From Shinisaurus crocodilurus (Eukaryota; Chordata; Lepidosauria; Squamata; Shinisauridae), in assembly GCA_021292165.1 (NCBI GenBank), contig CM037876.1, positions 42,270,575 to 42,334,574 on the forward strand: a stretch of 64,000 nucleotides of DNA. Reading direction: 5' to 3'. Below the pieces are notes generated by a model that was given only the letters and a program-made list of their open reading frames with translations, was not told the DNA's origin and did not search any database. Shown in pieces: positions 22,506-34,702 of this stretch. Numbering within the stretch: the stretch's first letter is position 1; every line of letters starts with the position of its first letter. The position numbers and the translations under genes are program-made.

Positions 22506-23604
22506 TTGAAAAACTAGTTTTGACTCTTGTTTCTTTACTTTCTAGTTCCCCATTACTCTTTCTGTTTATTAAATGAAAGCCTAAATTGATTTCACTTTGT
22601 CACATCTTGATATTAAGAGAGGAGAAGATATTAATATTATCCTAACATTACTGATTTGTTTATTAATTCTGGTTTGGGCAGACTCGCTTACAGAGATGCC
22701 ACTAGAAACCTGAAAGAAAAATCTTGGGTTATTGATTCTAGAAAAAGAGTTTCTGCTTCTGCTGTGAAAATCACATTATTACTGGGGGTTATTCTGTACA
22801 GTGAGTGTCTAATATACACAAATATAACAAGGTAGATAACTACAAGCATCTTGCTTGAGAAACTGTCCCAGTGTAAAAACATATACATTTTTTAATGATC
22901 AATACATACAGCAAACAGCATAGGAAACAACAAGAGTTTGTTATGAATGGTACATGAATAGACTCAAATATTGCAGGAAAGCACCAGTTCATGCTTAAAG
23001 AGAGATAAGAGAATATGGGTCAAAGGCAAGGAGCAATACTCATTGCTTTGTCAGACTGTAACAACTTATTCATGAACAAAGAATTAATTTAAGGCACAAT
23101 CCTATCATGTTTAGAAGGAAAATGTCCTGCAACACCCAGCATGGCTAGCTGGGGAAAGCTGGGAGTTGTAGGACTTCTTTCAAAATGTTATATTGATCGT
23201 GAAACATTAAAACCTTTGCATGTTGTGTTTTCTAAAACAGTTTAAGAAAGTTGCATTTTTACTACAAGAAGTTCAGTTTTATTAGGCCAATTATGAATGT
23301 TAGTTGTTGTAATAACTTTTTGTGCATGTTTGAATTTTGAACGAACACTTTAGCACACAATTTCTCATCAGTCTTCAAAGTGAATCATGCATGATATTTT
23401 TGAAGACACTTGCAGATACTGTGATCACATTTCCCAAGAAAGATGTCACTTGCATCGCTGCATCATGTGAATCTCATCTGAGAACAGATCTGTGTACACA
23501 TTTGCACATGACCGAGATCCACAATGTTTTGCATGGCTATATTATCATATAAGTGATGTCTGCATGTGACAAGTGATAGCTATGACATAATTATGGTAAA
23601 AGCA

Positions 23605-23695
23605 AAGTCTTGTGGCAACTTAAAGGATAGCAAATTTATTGTGGCATAAGATATCATGGGTCAGAGCCTACTTCAGTAGACGCATGAAGTGGTCA
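23605..23695 (+). repeat. Dispersed retroelement fragment
   Basis: AGTCTTGTGGCAACTTAAAG, then AGCAAATTTATTGTGGCATA and CAGAGCCTACTTCAGTAGAC belong to a repeat widespread in reptiles. Only about 90 bp remains, and I cannot assign the class from memory. Confidence 0.4.
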
Positions 23696-24600
23696 TCTAG
23701 GACAGCGTGACAGAACATGATAGAATACCTGTGAAAGAGAGAGAATGTGAAATAAGAAAACTTCTGAAAGAGAAAGAATGTAACATAGGTGAAGAATAAT
23801 TGAGAACAATGGGAATGAAGCCTACCTTTCTCCTGTTTTTACTGAATTTGATAGTACTACTGGTCACATTTGAATCTCTCTGCCGCAAGACATGAAATCA
23901 TATTCATAATTCTTAGAATTCAACTTCTAATTTATTTTGAAGGAGCACCAAGACCCAAAATTGCTCCTATTTGTTCTGAGCAACACAGCAGGCTCCATCC
24001 TTTGAGGACTCTTGAGCCAATCTTAAACTATTGGGGAATAAAAGCATATCCTTTGATGGGAGGAGGGGAGCAGAGCAAGCAAACTGAGAGAACTTACCCA
24101 AGGATGTACCATCATCACCATCACCAATACTGTGGGAATTTCTCATGTGGCGCAGACTTCAGCCATGAGAAGTAATTGGCCTGCTTTTTCCAAGGGCTCA
24201 TTACCCCTCATAACAACTCCTGATTGCCAGGAGATGAGTGGAGGTGCTCTACTGGTTCCCAGTTCATTCTTTCATCCCTTCTCTAGGCAACAAGCCACTC
24301 TATGTTTCCTCTAGTGTTGACTTGTACCTTGCTGCTGCCTCTCTGGACCAAGATATCCAAGGTGTTTCCTGCTTTCTTCCAAATCTGCCTGCCTCCAACT
24401 GTACACCAGTCAGATTCCTGCTGAGGTTGCATGCAAACAATCCTTTTCCATCTAGCATTTGCCTTCAGTCTTTAGGGATTGATTTCCCATACAACCTCAG
24501 ACCTGGTCTTTGACCATGATTGTTCCTTCCTTCTCTGAGCCTTGGTCTGAACCACAACCACTGCATCTTTCTAGTTCATTCCACGGTCAATCTCCTAGAT

Positions 24601-24740
24601 CAGGGGTGGGAAACTTGTGGCCCTCCAGATGTTTTGGCCTACAACTCCCATCAGCCTTACCTTAGCCAGCATAGCCAATGGTGAGGCATGACAGAAGTTG
24701 TAGGCTAAAACGTTTGGAGGCCACAAGTTGCTCACCCCCT
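24601..24740. mobile_element. Palindromic hAT-like MITE, copy 5 (best preserved)
   Basis: Ends CAGGGGTGGGAAACTTGTGG and CCACAAGTTGCTCACCCCCT are inverted repeats. The arms carry CCTCCAGATGTTTTGGCCTA and its complement around a short centre (CCAGCATAGCCAATGG). This copy shows the family consensus best. Confidence 0.75.
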
Positions 24741-24828
24741 AAATCTTTCTCTTGCATCAGTGCTGACAAACATACAAATAAGATTGGCCATAACATTTTC
24801 AGGAGTTTACAACAGAGGATCTTAGGTG

Positions 24829-24985
24829 TGCAGTCCAATCCTATGCATGTTTACTCAGAAGTAAGCCCACCAAGTTAAATGGAGCTAACTTCCATGTAAG
24901 TGAGCACTGAATTATTTCGCAGATGATACAATCTTATGCACACTTATCTGGCAGTAAGTCTGACAGTGGGACTTAGTTCAAAATA
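24829..24985. repeat. Palindromic GCATAGGATTG-type repeat, two units
   Basis: CAGTCCAATCCTATGCATGT and TTACTCAGAAGTAAGCCCAC are followed by the inverted-looking partner. A second eroded unit runs to 24985 (CTAGGATTTGGTT). Related fragments lie at 5139, 10486, 25234, 30100, 37413, 43640, 44975 and 46755. The common theme is an inverted pair of AATCCTATGCATG and AGTAAGTCCCA blocks, so it is probably an abundant MITE family. Confidence 0.6.
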
Positions 24986-27900
24986 AACATGCCTAGGATT
25001 TGGTTATAAGAGATATGTTGGCTTTAGCAAAAGATGGATAACACAGGAATTTTCAGAAGTAGAATTTCATGCTAAGTTTAATAAACATGTTTTGAGAGAA
25101 AAAAGGTAAGATTTTTTTGGCGATAAAGCAAGATGGTGAACATATAAAATACTGATTTAAAAGGATGTTATATTGATCTAAAATACTATCCCTTGTTCTT
25201 ATTTGGTGTCAAATGTAATATTTTGCCATCTATACACACCTACTTGAGAGTGAATTAAATTGAACTCAATGGGGCATACTTCTTGAGTAGACATGGATAG
25301 GATTGTGCTGTTAATATGCCTTTACATATGTCACAAAACCCTGAATGTGGATATAGGAATAATGCAAGGATACCTTAGTTTAATGAGACCTGGGTCATCT
25401 TACATTCCAGGCAAAGCAAAATAATGTTGGTCATGTGCTCTCTTTTAACTAAATCACATATCATCTGCATATTGCACAAAATGGTGGCCGGTACTACTAT
25501 TCTTAAATCATAGTAATTCAGTCTCTCAACAGGTGGGTAAAAAGGCAGGTCTCATACTATGCAGTGCTTGTATAATGTGGTCAGATGGGGTGCCTGCAGT
25601 TTCACATGCTAAATATGTCATCCAGTGTTTTACTGTAAATTTCCCCAATCACGAGTGCACTTTTCTCATGTCCCAATTATTTCCCTTTAACTATTTCCTC
25701 TAACCTACTATGATGTGCGATTATGAAAATAAATCAGAATTGTTTTCCATATGATGTGTACTTTCTTTCATTCAAATTTGCTAAAACCAAACTCAGGTTA
25801 TATTTGGTCATGTGTGCTTATAAGTTATAACACTCCATCGTCAAAACAGGGACGTAAGTAGTAGCACCACTTTCCCCTCCAAAATTGGGGTATTTGCAAT
25901 TTTCCATTCCTTACAAGGCTAGTCCCTTCCCATTCAGAAAATGCTTTTTAAAAAATCTCAGATTTTGAACCCAGAGAAAACTCAGCTGCCTGATAAACTG
26001 CTGGCAAATGGAGCCACTTCTGGCCTGGTGGGACACGGGGCAGGAAAATTGTACTTGCAGCTTACAACAGAAGAGCAATGAATGGGTAATTCTAGAAGCC
26101 ACTCATATGAAAGCTACCTTAATGTTGCAGATATTTCAGAATAGTGCCTTGGAATTAACTACAGAATTATTAGGCAGTAGGAGGAACTGAAGAGATTGTC
26201 AATAGTTGTATTTTTGAATAAGATTTTGACTCTGAACAGGTTCAAGTGTAACTATCTGGTTTATTGGTCTGATAACTTGTCTCTCCCTTCATATGCCCGA
26301 CTTCAGCACGGAGATCATAGCTTGTTTAAAGCAGTTTCTCATTACATCTAAACTGGGAAACTGGTTTAATACCTGCTTATTAACCAGGAGATGTAACCAG
26401 GATAAGATCAGAGCTTTCCCCCCCTCTTGATTTAGAGCCTTCCTTAGCATGAAATTTGCTGACTTTCCTATCTATTTAATACATTCTTCTTTGTGCCTAT
26501 TATTGATTTATTCTTTTCTGATCCTTGCTGATTGGGCATTACCATCTTGCTGTGCTCCCCACTATGTCATGGCCCTGAGTTTTCCCTCCCAGCTTGTTTT
26601 GTACATTTCTTCAGAACATTTTTTTCCCTGTGTATCCTCCAGTTCTCTAGAGCTTAGCTGCAGGCACACTTGTAAATACTTTAAATACTATTCACTCTTG
26701 GGGTATTTTTCCTTCTTGTGCACTTCCCAGTTGTCAAAGCAGCAGCACACATGTAATAAGCCTTGCTCCCACTGTTTATTTCCATCCCCCTTGATTTCAC
26801 CTTTAACTTTCCTCAAGCTTTTAAAATCTTTTATAAGGTGTGCCAGAAAGAAAAAAAAGTATTTTAAAAGTCATTTAACACTTGCAAGAATGCCTTTCTT
26901 TTCTTATTCCAGATTACTGATAAAAATGGGCTTGGAACAACAGTGGTGTATGCACAGCTAAATAAGAACAAGGGAAAGTGGAAAGGGAGCTGCATATTCC
27001 TTGCAAACAGATTATTTATTTCCTCAGTAGTCTGATTCCTAATTCAGTTATAAAAATAAGTCTCTCACATTAATGGAGCATTTGTTTCTACAGGAATCTT
27101 ACTGCATGATGTAACAACAATGCATGGTATTGTGAAAGTGTGTTCCTAACAAAATATAACGTATTAGACCTTAAATAACTGATCTTTTCATTCCTTGCAT
27201 CATCCGTACAAATTTGCTGATACGGTCCAGATATTTCTCTTAGGATATTTGCTAGCAAGCCTGAAATACTGAATAAAGGGAGAAAGGGCCAGAATGTGTT
27301 ACCCTGGAGAGTTCACTTCTTGGTGCAGATGTCATACTGCTTAGGCCAGCTGAACCACAGAACTGAGCTTTGTACATTGCATAGTGAATTGATTTGCAAG
27401 GCTACTCACCATCACAAGCATAGTAACAGGAAATAAGAAACAAAATACAAAAAGTTCATATTCTTCCACTGAATTTGTCGGGGGCTGTGGGTGACGACAC
27501 TCTCTGATGAGTAATAAGACTTACAATAGTCAACTGTTGGACCAGATAAAATGTAGATAATTCATAAATATCACCTTCTATACAAACCAAATATACCTTT
27601 GAGAATTTAAGAATAGAAATAACTGGCTGAAAGAAGCATACTGTCATCTGGACTGCCTCAAAAAGACTTGTACTCTTTCTTGTGAATGAAAAATTATGCT
27701 TTCCTAATCTGATACCTTGAGAAAAAGTACACCTTAAACTTAAATGGAGGAGCCTCAAACTACTGGGCATAACTGCCTCTCCCCCATCTAATCCCTTTCA
27801 ACACACCTGATTTTCTAACCTGCCTTTTCTTCAGCCCCTGCTTTATTTTTGCAAGCTATGTCAGACTGGAGTCATTCAGGTTAACATAGTCATAACGCAA

Positions 27901-28014
27901 GGGTGGGGATTCCATGGCCCTGCAGATATTTTGGACTACCACTCCCATCATTCCTAACCACTGGTCATATTGACTGGGGTTGATGGGAGTTGAACAATAT
28001 CTGGAGGGCCACAC
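27901..28014. mobile_element. Palindromic hAT-like MITE, copy 6
   Basis: AAGGGTGGGGATTCCATGGC and GGAGGGCCACACCCCTGA form eroded ends. The ACTCCCATCATTCC and GATGGGAGTTG blocks mark the arms. Confidence 0.65.
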
Positions 28015-28169
28015 CCCTGACTAAAGCCTGCTATTCACAATACTTTGGCAATGTGTGAGCTCCAGCAGTGCTAGTCCTTTCTGTACTGGCAGATAGCACA
28101 ACAAGCCCAGGACCACTCAGGAGGTGTCCATGCTGCAGTTCATCCCCATGCCACCATTAATCCAGTTTC

Positions 28170-28862
28170 CAGGGATGTTGAAGAGTCCTTGGCCTCGAGT
28201 CACGAGTCGAGTCACGAGTCTTTGGACCCGAGTCTCGAGGCCGAGGCCCAAAATGGTGACTCGAGTCCCGAGTCCCTTCCAAAGCGGTGGCCCATGCAGG
28301 GAGCGGGAGGGTCTCCGCGAGAAGAAGAAGAGCTGCCCTTCCTCCCGCGGAGACCTTCCCGCTCCCTCCATGGGCTGCCGCCGCCACCACCACTTACCGT
28401 CACGAGCCCTCCCTGGGCTCGTAGTTCTCCGCGGCCCATTCTCCGCGCCGGAAGTGACACGATGGGACTAGTGCGGGAGGCGCGGCAGCATGCAATGGCG
28501 AGGCAGCGGCGATGGCGGTGGTGGTGAGGTGGGCGGCGAGGCGGCAAGCAATGGCGCGGCAGTGGTGGTGAGGTGAGCGGCGGCAGCGAGGAGGCGTGCA
28601 ATGGTGAGGCGGCAGCGGCGGTGGTGAGGTGGCATGCAATGGCGAGGCAGCGTGCAATGGTGAGGCGGCGGTGGTGAGGTGAGCGGCGGCGGGGGCGGTG
28701 GTGGTGAGGCGTGCAGGCGGCGGTGACGGAGTCCTTGATGTCGAGTCCTGAGTCGAGTCTCGAGTCCCATTGAAAATAATGGGACTCGAGTCTGACTCGA
28801 GTCAGAGGGGGGACTCAGTCCGACTCACGAGTCGAGTCCTCGAGTCCGAGTCCCCATCCCTG
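28170..28862. mobile_element. CpG-rich non-autonomous hAT-like element
   Basis: The element begins CAGGGATG and ends CATCCCTG. Both sides are flanked by a perfect 8-bp repeat, CCAGTTTC (28162-28169 and 28863-28870), the duplication size of the hAT superfamily. Subterminal regions are packed with ACTCGAGTC/GAGTCGAGTC words in both orientations. The middle (28490-28730) is a GC-rich array of GGCGGCAGCGG and GTGGTGAGGTG-like units. There is no transposase, only proline/histidine-rich antisense frames that are composition artefacts. Its CpG density is far above the flanking DNA. Confidence 0.85.
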
Positions 28863-29374
28863 CCAGTTTCCCAAGGCTTGATGCCTACAGGGAGAAGAGC
28901 CACGCTGTGCCTGTGGGCTAGTTTCACATGGTCTGGAGCTTCTTGTGTTAACCTGGTGGCATGGGAAGGAGCACCACCCCAGAGACTTCCACAAACTGCC
29001 AGAATAACATGACTACTTAGCTGAAAAAGAAATGCAGGCAAGCCCGGCTCTAGTGAAGGGGCCGCTTCAGGCAGCAGATATTGTAGGGCAGGGAGCGGAG
29101 GCAAGGTGTTGGAGGACAGAGCTGTGTGAGAGACACAGCTTGCTGCACCCTGTAAATCATACCCTCCAACATTTCACAGATGAAAATAGGGACACACATG
29201 TGAATTTGTAAGAGGTATGGTTAAGCAACATGAAGGTGTGATCAAGAGGGTGTGGCCAGGCAACATGAGGGCATGGCCAAGGGTATAGCCACCCACCCCA
29301 GGATGCTCTAATCGTTTAAGGGCTCTGACCACTCTGAAGCCACTTTGATCTCCAGACCCATGATTATGGTGGTG

Positions 29375-29530
29375 ATTGCTGTTGTTGTCATTATTATTAT
29401 TGTATCATCAATGTGCATGGTGCTTTACCGAGTATAAGAGAACAGTTCCCTGCCCCAAAGAACCTATAATCTAAAATGTAATATAGAGGCAATAACAAAT
29501 GGTAGGAAGGGGTAAACCGGGGAGGAATAT
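29375..29530 (-). repeat. Old LINE-type fragment
   Basis: TTATTATTATTGTATCATCA followed by GCATGGTGCTTTACCGAG and CAGTTCCCTGCCCCAAAGAA resembles a widespread ancient LINE 3' segment (GTGCTTTAC...CCCTGCCCCAAG...CTTACAATCTAA). Family not verified. Confidence 0.4.
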
Positions 29531-30099
29531 GCCATTATTTCAGTCAAACATAATTTTCAGCCTACTTTCCCCACATTGTGCAGGAAACTCCTTGTTTTAA
29601 AGATCTCCCTCCCACTTTAAAAATGAATCCCTCCATGGTGGCTTTGTTCTCATTAGTAGTTTGCCAAATAAATAACATTTAACATTTAGATATCTCTGAG
29701 TGTGCAAAGTGGTTCACAGGCCCACCCTGCAAGCTCCTATTTTCTCCACTCAGAAAAAAGCATGTGGGCTCTATTGTACTTTATTTTTTAAAAAAACAAG
29801 AACAACAACATTGTGATTGAACAATAATGCCAAAATGGGATGATGTTTGTTGCTGCTATTTGAGGTAGTTGGGATTTTTTCTTTCTCTTGAGGAGGGTGT
29901 GTTTTCTGCTAACTCCCTTTAAAAAAAATATGCTAATGCATTTTTAAAAAAGCAATCCAAAATCCCTGCAGAATAATCCTAATAATTACTGTAGAGAGCT
30001 TTCTCCATTGCACTTCAGCATGTGTTAGAAAAAGACTTTCATATGGGGTACACAGGTAGAACCAAGTAAAATTTACCACTGCTCTGAAAACAGAATAAG

Positions 30100-30172
30100 A
30101 GTGCAACCTATGCATGTGTACTCAGAAATAAGTCCTATTACATTCAGTGGGACTTACTCACAGGAAAGTGTG
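30100..30172. repeat. Fragment of the AAGTAAGTCCCA-type palindromic repeat
   Basis: TGCAACCTATGCATGTGTAC, TCAGAAATAAGTCC and GTGGGACTTACTCACAGG show the paired inverted AGTAAGTCC motifs of the family described at 24829. Confidence 0.55.
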
Positions 30173-30835
30173 TATATTTTAAAGCAAAGTACAACAGTGA
30201 CCATCACATCTTGTGGCAGCAAATTGATTATGCATTGTGTGAAGAAGTATCGTGTAATTGAGGAATAATTGTGAAATGCTGCTAGGAGAGGTAGCAGCAG
30301 CAGCGCCAGTGCTAGGATGACTTTTCCAGAATTATATTATTATATAATATCTTATATATTATAATTATTACAGTATTATATTATATATTATTTTATAATA
30401 TTTTATAAGTGGCTTTTGTAATATTTTTTTTACCTTACTTAAACCCTTAATTGTTGATATCTGGTGTTTTTCATGGGGGGGCAGTGCTTGCAGGGCAATC
30501 TCTTTTTGTTTGGCAGAAATTCAACAGGTGAAGCTTACCCACCCACCCCACACCCCCAAACATGGAGCTTCAGAGAGAAGGGGAAGTTTCCTGCATTTCC
30601 TTCTGACACTGTATCTCACCTGTTAGAGGCACAGGGTCAGCTCTGTTAGGAAATAAAATCTTTTGGCAATATAAAGATAGGAATCATGTGATAAATTCCC
30701 TCATTCACCTCTCCCTCAGTCCAGGCCAGTGGGTGCAGCATTTCAGTAGGTAGAGCGTGCGCGTGCACACATCCTCGCAGCGTCTGTATCTCCTTGGAGA
30801 AACCTGTGGCTGTTCAAGCCTAAAAAGAGCTACAC

Positions 30836-30922
30836 TTAAAGAGGCCATGCCATGGGCAAAATTGCAGCTAAGCTTGCAGTTTTAGCTTAGCTGCAATTTT
30901 GCCCATGGCATGGCCCCTTTAA
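30836..30922. repeat. Long perfect hairpin (31-bp arms)
   Basis: Arms 30843-30873 and 30885-30915 are exact complements (GGCCATGCCATGGGCAAAAT is the outer part of the left arm) around an 11-nt loop. With one mismatch the pairing extends outwards to TTAA on both sides (30836-30839 and 30919-30922). It could be a miniature foldback transposon with a TTAA target or an arm-only remnant. No protein is encoded. Confidence 0.9.
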
Positions 30923-31143
30923 AAAAAGTTTCAAGTAGCTTGGGGGAATTCGGGACTCTGCATGAGAAAGTGAAAAGCCGGGATGGCTTAAGGCTTTTTG
31001 TGATGGTCCTGGCATTTTCAGGGCAGTTGGAGACTATATGTAAATCAGGGATTCAGAACCCCAGACCCAGGAGCCAAATCCAGCCTCCCGAGGGTCCCCA
31101 GAAAGCCATACCCCTTCCCCCAGCTCCACCCATTTCCCCCAAC

Positions 31144-31205
31144 TATTTATTAATTTATTACATTTCTATACCATCCAATAACTGAAGTTCTCTGGGCAGT
31201 TCACA
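31144..31205 (-). mobile_element. L2-like LINE 3'-end fragment
   Basis: TTATTAATTTATTACATTTC, TATACCATCCAATAACTGAA and GTTCTCTGGGCAGTTCACAA follow the reverse-strand 3' tail pattern also seen at 11488. Only about 60 bp survives. Confidence 0.5.
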
Positions 31206-33588
31206 ACTCCTGATCATTTGGCAGTTTCCTGGCTTTTGTGCATTTCCTCCCTATTCTAAAAGGTTGAAACACCTCTCCTAAGGCTTAGTTACTGGCAGTA
31301 AGAGTTATACGCTAAAAATATGTTGGGGGTGTGTGTGTTTTTTTTCTTGCACCGCCTTTGTCTTTAGCCCCACCCCCTTTTGCATTTGGCTCCAGCCACC
31401 ATTGGAATGTGATTCCTGGAGAGCTTCTCTGAAATGGAATTCAGTTCTCAGGCTGAAAAAAGGTTCTGCACACCTGCCCTAAGCTAGCCTGCTGTCCTCA
31501 AGTGAAATGGAGGATAAGATTCAACAACCAGTCCAGTTGACTTCTGTACGTGAAATGGGTGAGGATCTTGTCCTTTGCCTCAGGCAGCAAATTGTCTTGA
31601 GCCTCCCTCCCCCCTGCAGGCAGGACAAGGCTCAAAGTGGATTCAGGAACACAAAAGTGGGAGTGGGCAGTTTGCAGAGGACATTCCTTCCCGTCTAAAG
31701 AAGGCCCCATTCAGCCTCACCAAGCAACTTCTGCTTTGTCCACATGAGGAAATAAGAATAATGACAAAGTGGAGCACTGAAGAAACCTCTTCTCTAGTAT
31801 TGCTGAACGTTGTGTGGTAAAACAAGGCATTTGTGATTTCCTGTCTCACCCTCCCCAACTGCAAATTTCCTCTGTAACACTGTTCCCATCAGATCCCAAT
31901 CAAGGGATCTGCACAAAATGTCACCCCGTCCCAGTGAGAGGAAGGCACACATCGCAGAATTCTCCCTGCTAGACAACGCCTAAAGGTGCAGGCGCCTCCT
32001 CATGGTCTAGACCTGGCAACCACACCACCCAAGGTCCCTGGGTCTCCAGGTCTTTCACCCCTCCACTTCCTTCCTGCCAATAATATACAGCCCCTCTAGT
32101 CCTTAAGCCCTATGTGAAGTTTTGCCTCAGTACTTGCACCTCCTATTTCAACTCCACACTACCAATGCCTTTTCCTCAGGTCTCTGCCTTGCAGTCCAGT
32201 CTATTCTGTAATGCTTACTCCAGCTATCCTGAATCTGAGGGCACAATTCTATGCATGCTTAAACAGAAAAAAGGCCTGCAACTCAGCATTCCCCAGCCAT
32301 GCTGGGAGATGTAGGACCTTTATGTCTAAATATGCACCATGCCTGTCCAACTCTTCTGCCCCCGCCCTGCCACATCATACCTCAGCCAACAACAGCTGAG
32401 GGCCTCCTTTCCTTAGGCCCTATGAGCTTTTTCCTTTCTCACTGATTTCTCCTTTCAGGTCCTTGAATTAATCTGTTTCCACTTTCCAGTACCTGCTCCC
32501 TCCGCCACTTGCCCTTCCCTCAGGTTTCTGATTCACAGCCTTATGGCTACTCTGCAGTCTTCCTTGCTGCACTCCATATCTGGGTTCCCTATGCCTTGAT
32601 TCCTCATTTTCTTGGACCTTCTTCAGCACAGCCTCCCTTCCACATTTCTTCCTGTCCCTGGGGCCTAGGATTCTAAGCCAAGTGAATCTTTTGCTTCCCT
32701 CAGAGCAGCTTGATCATCATCATCATCATCATTATTATTATTATTATTATTTTTGGCAATCATTCTGTAGCTCACAATTTCATTCCCTCAGCCACTGGGA
32801 TGTCAATGAATGTTCCATGGTGTCTGATATTCAGATGAGAATACATTTTTTCATCACTTATTTTTCACTTAGTTCTGAGATTCGAGGCCAGGATTTACAG
32901 GTCAGAGAGTGTGACTCTCCTGGGCTGGCTTGTTCTGAGCACATGGGGGGGAGAAGGGAAAGTGAGATGCTGAGCTGGGGGGGGGGGGGAAGAAGGGATG
33001 CTAGAGGTAAACAGAGGTGAGAGTCAACAGAGGGGACTAGAGACAGGGCAAGGCTGGTTCCAGGATTTGAAACCCTTGGTAAACTCCTATCCTTCTCCCT
33101 GTCCTTGCTTCCCCAAGGGCCCAGTCTTCCCTGCCACTGCCCAGAAGGAGAGGGAGGGAGGCTGATGAAGGACAGAGGCTGCTGCTTCTTGTATCTGCCT
33201 CCACCACTTGCTGATGTGAGCGGGCAACTGGGCAGGCAGCAAGAAGCAGCTGCCACCATCTCTGCTCTCTTTGGGTGGTGTCCCAGATGGGACTGGGTGC
33301 AATAAGCCCAATCCTCCTTGCTACACTGCTCAGAGAGAGAGGAGGCAGCTGCTCCCCGATGCTGCTCCTTGCAACCCAGCAGTGGAGGTGGCTCTAAGGC
33401 GCCGACCCCAATCTTCTGTGCTGCCCAGAGAGAGATGGCAATGACACAGAGGCAATGGCTGCTCCTTGACACCATCCCCTGCCTACCCATTCCCTTTGGG
33501 GATCCCCATTGCCACCAAGTGCAGGCAAGAGAGGAGAGGCGACTGCTCTTCTGAACTGCCACTTGCTTCCCTGCTTCCTGACTGCCAG

Positions 33589-33665
33589 TCAGTGTCAACA
33601 ATACTGGGCTAGCTGGACCAATGGTCTAATTCAGTATACAGCAGCTTTCTATGTGCTATGTTCCT
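33589..33665 (+). mobile_element. SINE 3'-end fragment
   Basis: ATACTGGGCTAGCTGGACCA, ATGGTCTAATTCAGTATA and the terminal TATGTGCTATGTTCC match the 3' end of the tRNA-derived SINE family represented at 8294. Confidence 0.5.
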
Positions 33666-34213
33666 CCTGCCAGTGGTGATGGCTGCTGCTCCTCAGTGAC
33701 AGCTAGTCAGGGGTAGGCACTGGGGCCTCAGCAGCGATCCAAGGGTACCAGCCCTGCTGCTGACCGGCCCTTGGGCAGGTTCACATGAATGCGGGGTGCC
33801 AGCACTGGCAGCACCAGAGAAGGGGCAAAGGGCATTTCAAGTGGTGCACTTTATACCGCACGTTAGATTTCTGAAAGACGTTACTGGAAGGATTAGCGAG
33901 GGAAGCAAACAAGTTGTGAGGTGAGGGGCACTTCCTCTCCTCCCAGTACTGCTTATGGGTGCCAGGTGGGTTGGGTCACATAAAACCGGAGGCAGTTGCT
34001 TTTTTGGTAAGGGAAAAGTCTGTTAATCTCCAAAAAAAACAACCCTTTATTATATGTTCAACTTCTTCCCACGTAAATCATCAGCTTTCCCGTGCTGTGT
34101 ACCAACCCACCTGCAAGATCCAAACCCTCCGCTGGACCAGGCTCTTGGTGGACGATAAGGAGGGGGAGAAATAGGAGGGCAGAACCCCGCGTTCGGATTA
34201 GCTCCTCTTGCGA

Positions 34214-34221
34214 TGACGTCA
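34214..34221. promoter_or_regulatory. Consensus CRE (CREB/ATF site)
   Basis: The palindrome TGACGTCA occurs in full within the CpG island, with a CCAAT box (CTCCAATC) about 12 bp downstream. It could bind CREB/ATF factors if unmethylated. Confidence 0.65.
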
Positions 34222-34439
34222 CAGCCCGCACCTCCAATCACTTCTAGTGTCTGTTCCCTATAGCCTCCCTCTCCCTCCAATCGGAGGCCGTCCTCTTTTT
34301 CTTGGCGTCTGAAGTCATCGGAATTACCCGGAGCTTGCTAAGTAGACGCCCGACTACTTACCCCCGCCCACACCAATCAGCTGCTTTACGTGCCTGCGCG
34401 CGCGCTCCGCCCCGCCCAAACGACCAACCAGAGCGCGAG

Positions 34440-34702
34440 AACTCCCGGCTTGTTGTTGTCCGGCTTCGCTTCCTCACGACTCCCTCCCTCCCAAGTAAGG
34501 GCGCGCGAGCGTCGCTCAAAGCGGGAGGAAGAAAGTTACTCAGGGAAACAGGGGGCGGGGACTGTAGCGCGGCGGTGGGCGGGGGAAGGAGCCTGCCTGG
34601 CAGCCTGAGGCACAGTCTGGTCGCCTGCCGATCGGAGCCGCGGTCGGGATGGGGAGAAGCGGCTGGCGTGGCGGCAGCAGCGGCGGCGGCGGCGGCCCGG
34701 AG
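34440..34702 (+). other. USP53: Probable USP53 non-coding exon 1
   Basis: A strong donor CCGGAG|GTGAGTCC follows 34702 at the end of a GGC-rich segment in the CpG island. The transcription start is not visible and the 5' limit given is approximate. An ATG in this segment (GGGATGGGG, 34648) opens a frame that ends within the exon or the intron, with no family resemblance, so I treat the exon as 5' UTR. Confidence 0.55.

Larger units (their letters stand above)
22506..34190. other. MYOZ2-USP53 intergenic region
   Basis: About 11.7 kb without a recognisable exon. Long open frames, such as 247 codons on the minus strand at 32858-33601, lack homology and sit in low-complexity GC-rich DNA. The region holds MITEs, a CpG-rich hAT-like element, a long perfect hairpin and old LINE or SINE fragments. 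From 31980 to 32700 the + strand is markedly pyrimidine-rich with recurring TTCCCTCAGGT-like words. From 33050 to 33800 it is GC-rich with imperfect repeats of GGCAGCTGCT type. I could not classify either block. Confidence 0.7.

Noticed and set aside
26449..26961. 170-codon open frame with hydrophobic residues
   Set aside because: No family resemblance, no adjacent exons in phase and no conservation signal; it appears to be a chance frame in T/C-rich DNA.
28212..28770. Overlapping proline/histidine-rich open frames on the minus strand
   Set aside because: They read through the GC-rich triplet array inside the hAT-like element, and the residues follow the repeat pattern. No gene.
32858..33601. 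247-codon open frame on the minus strand
   Set aside because: No recognisable domain, biased to Ser/Leu/Pro, no splice or poly(A) context, and it lies in GC-rich imperfect repeats that keep frames open by composition.
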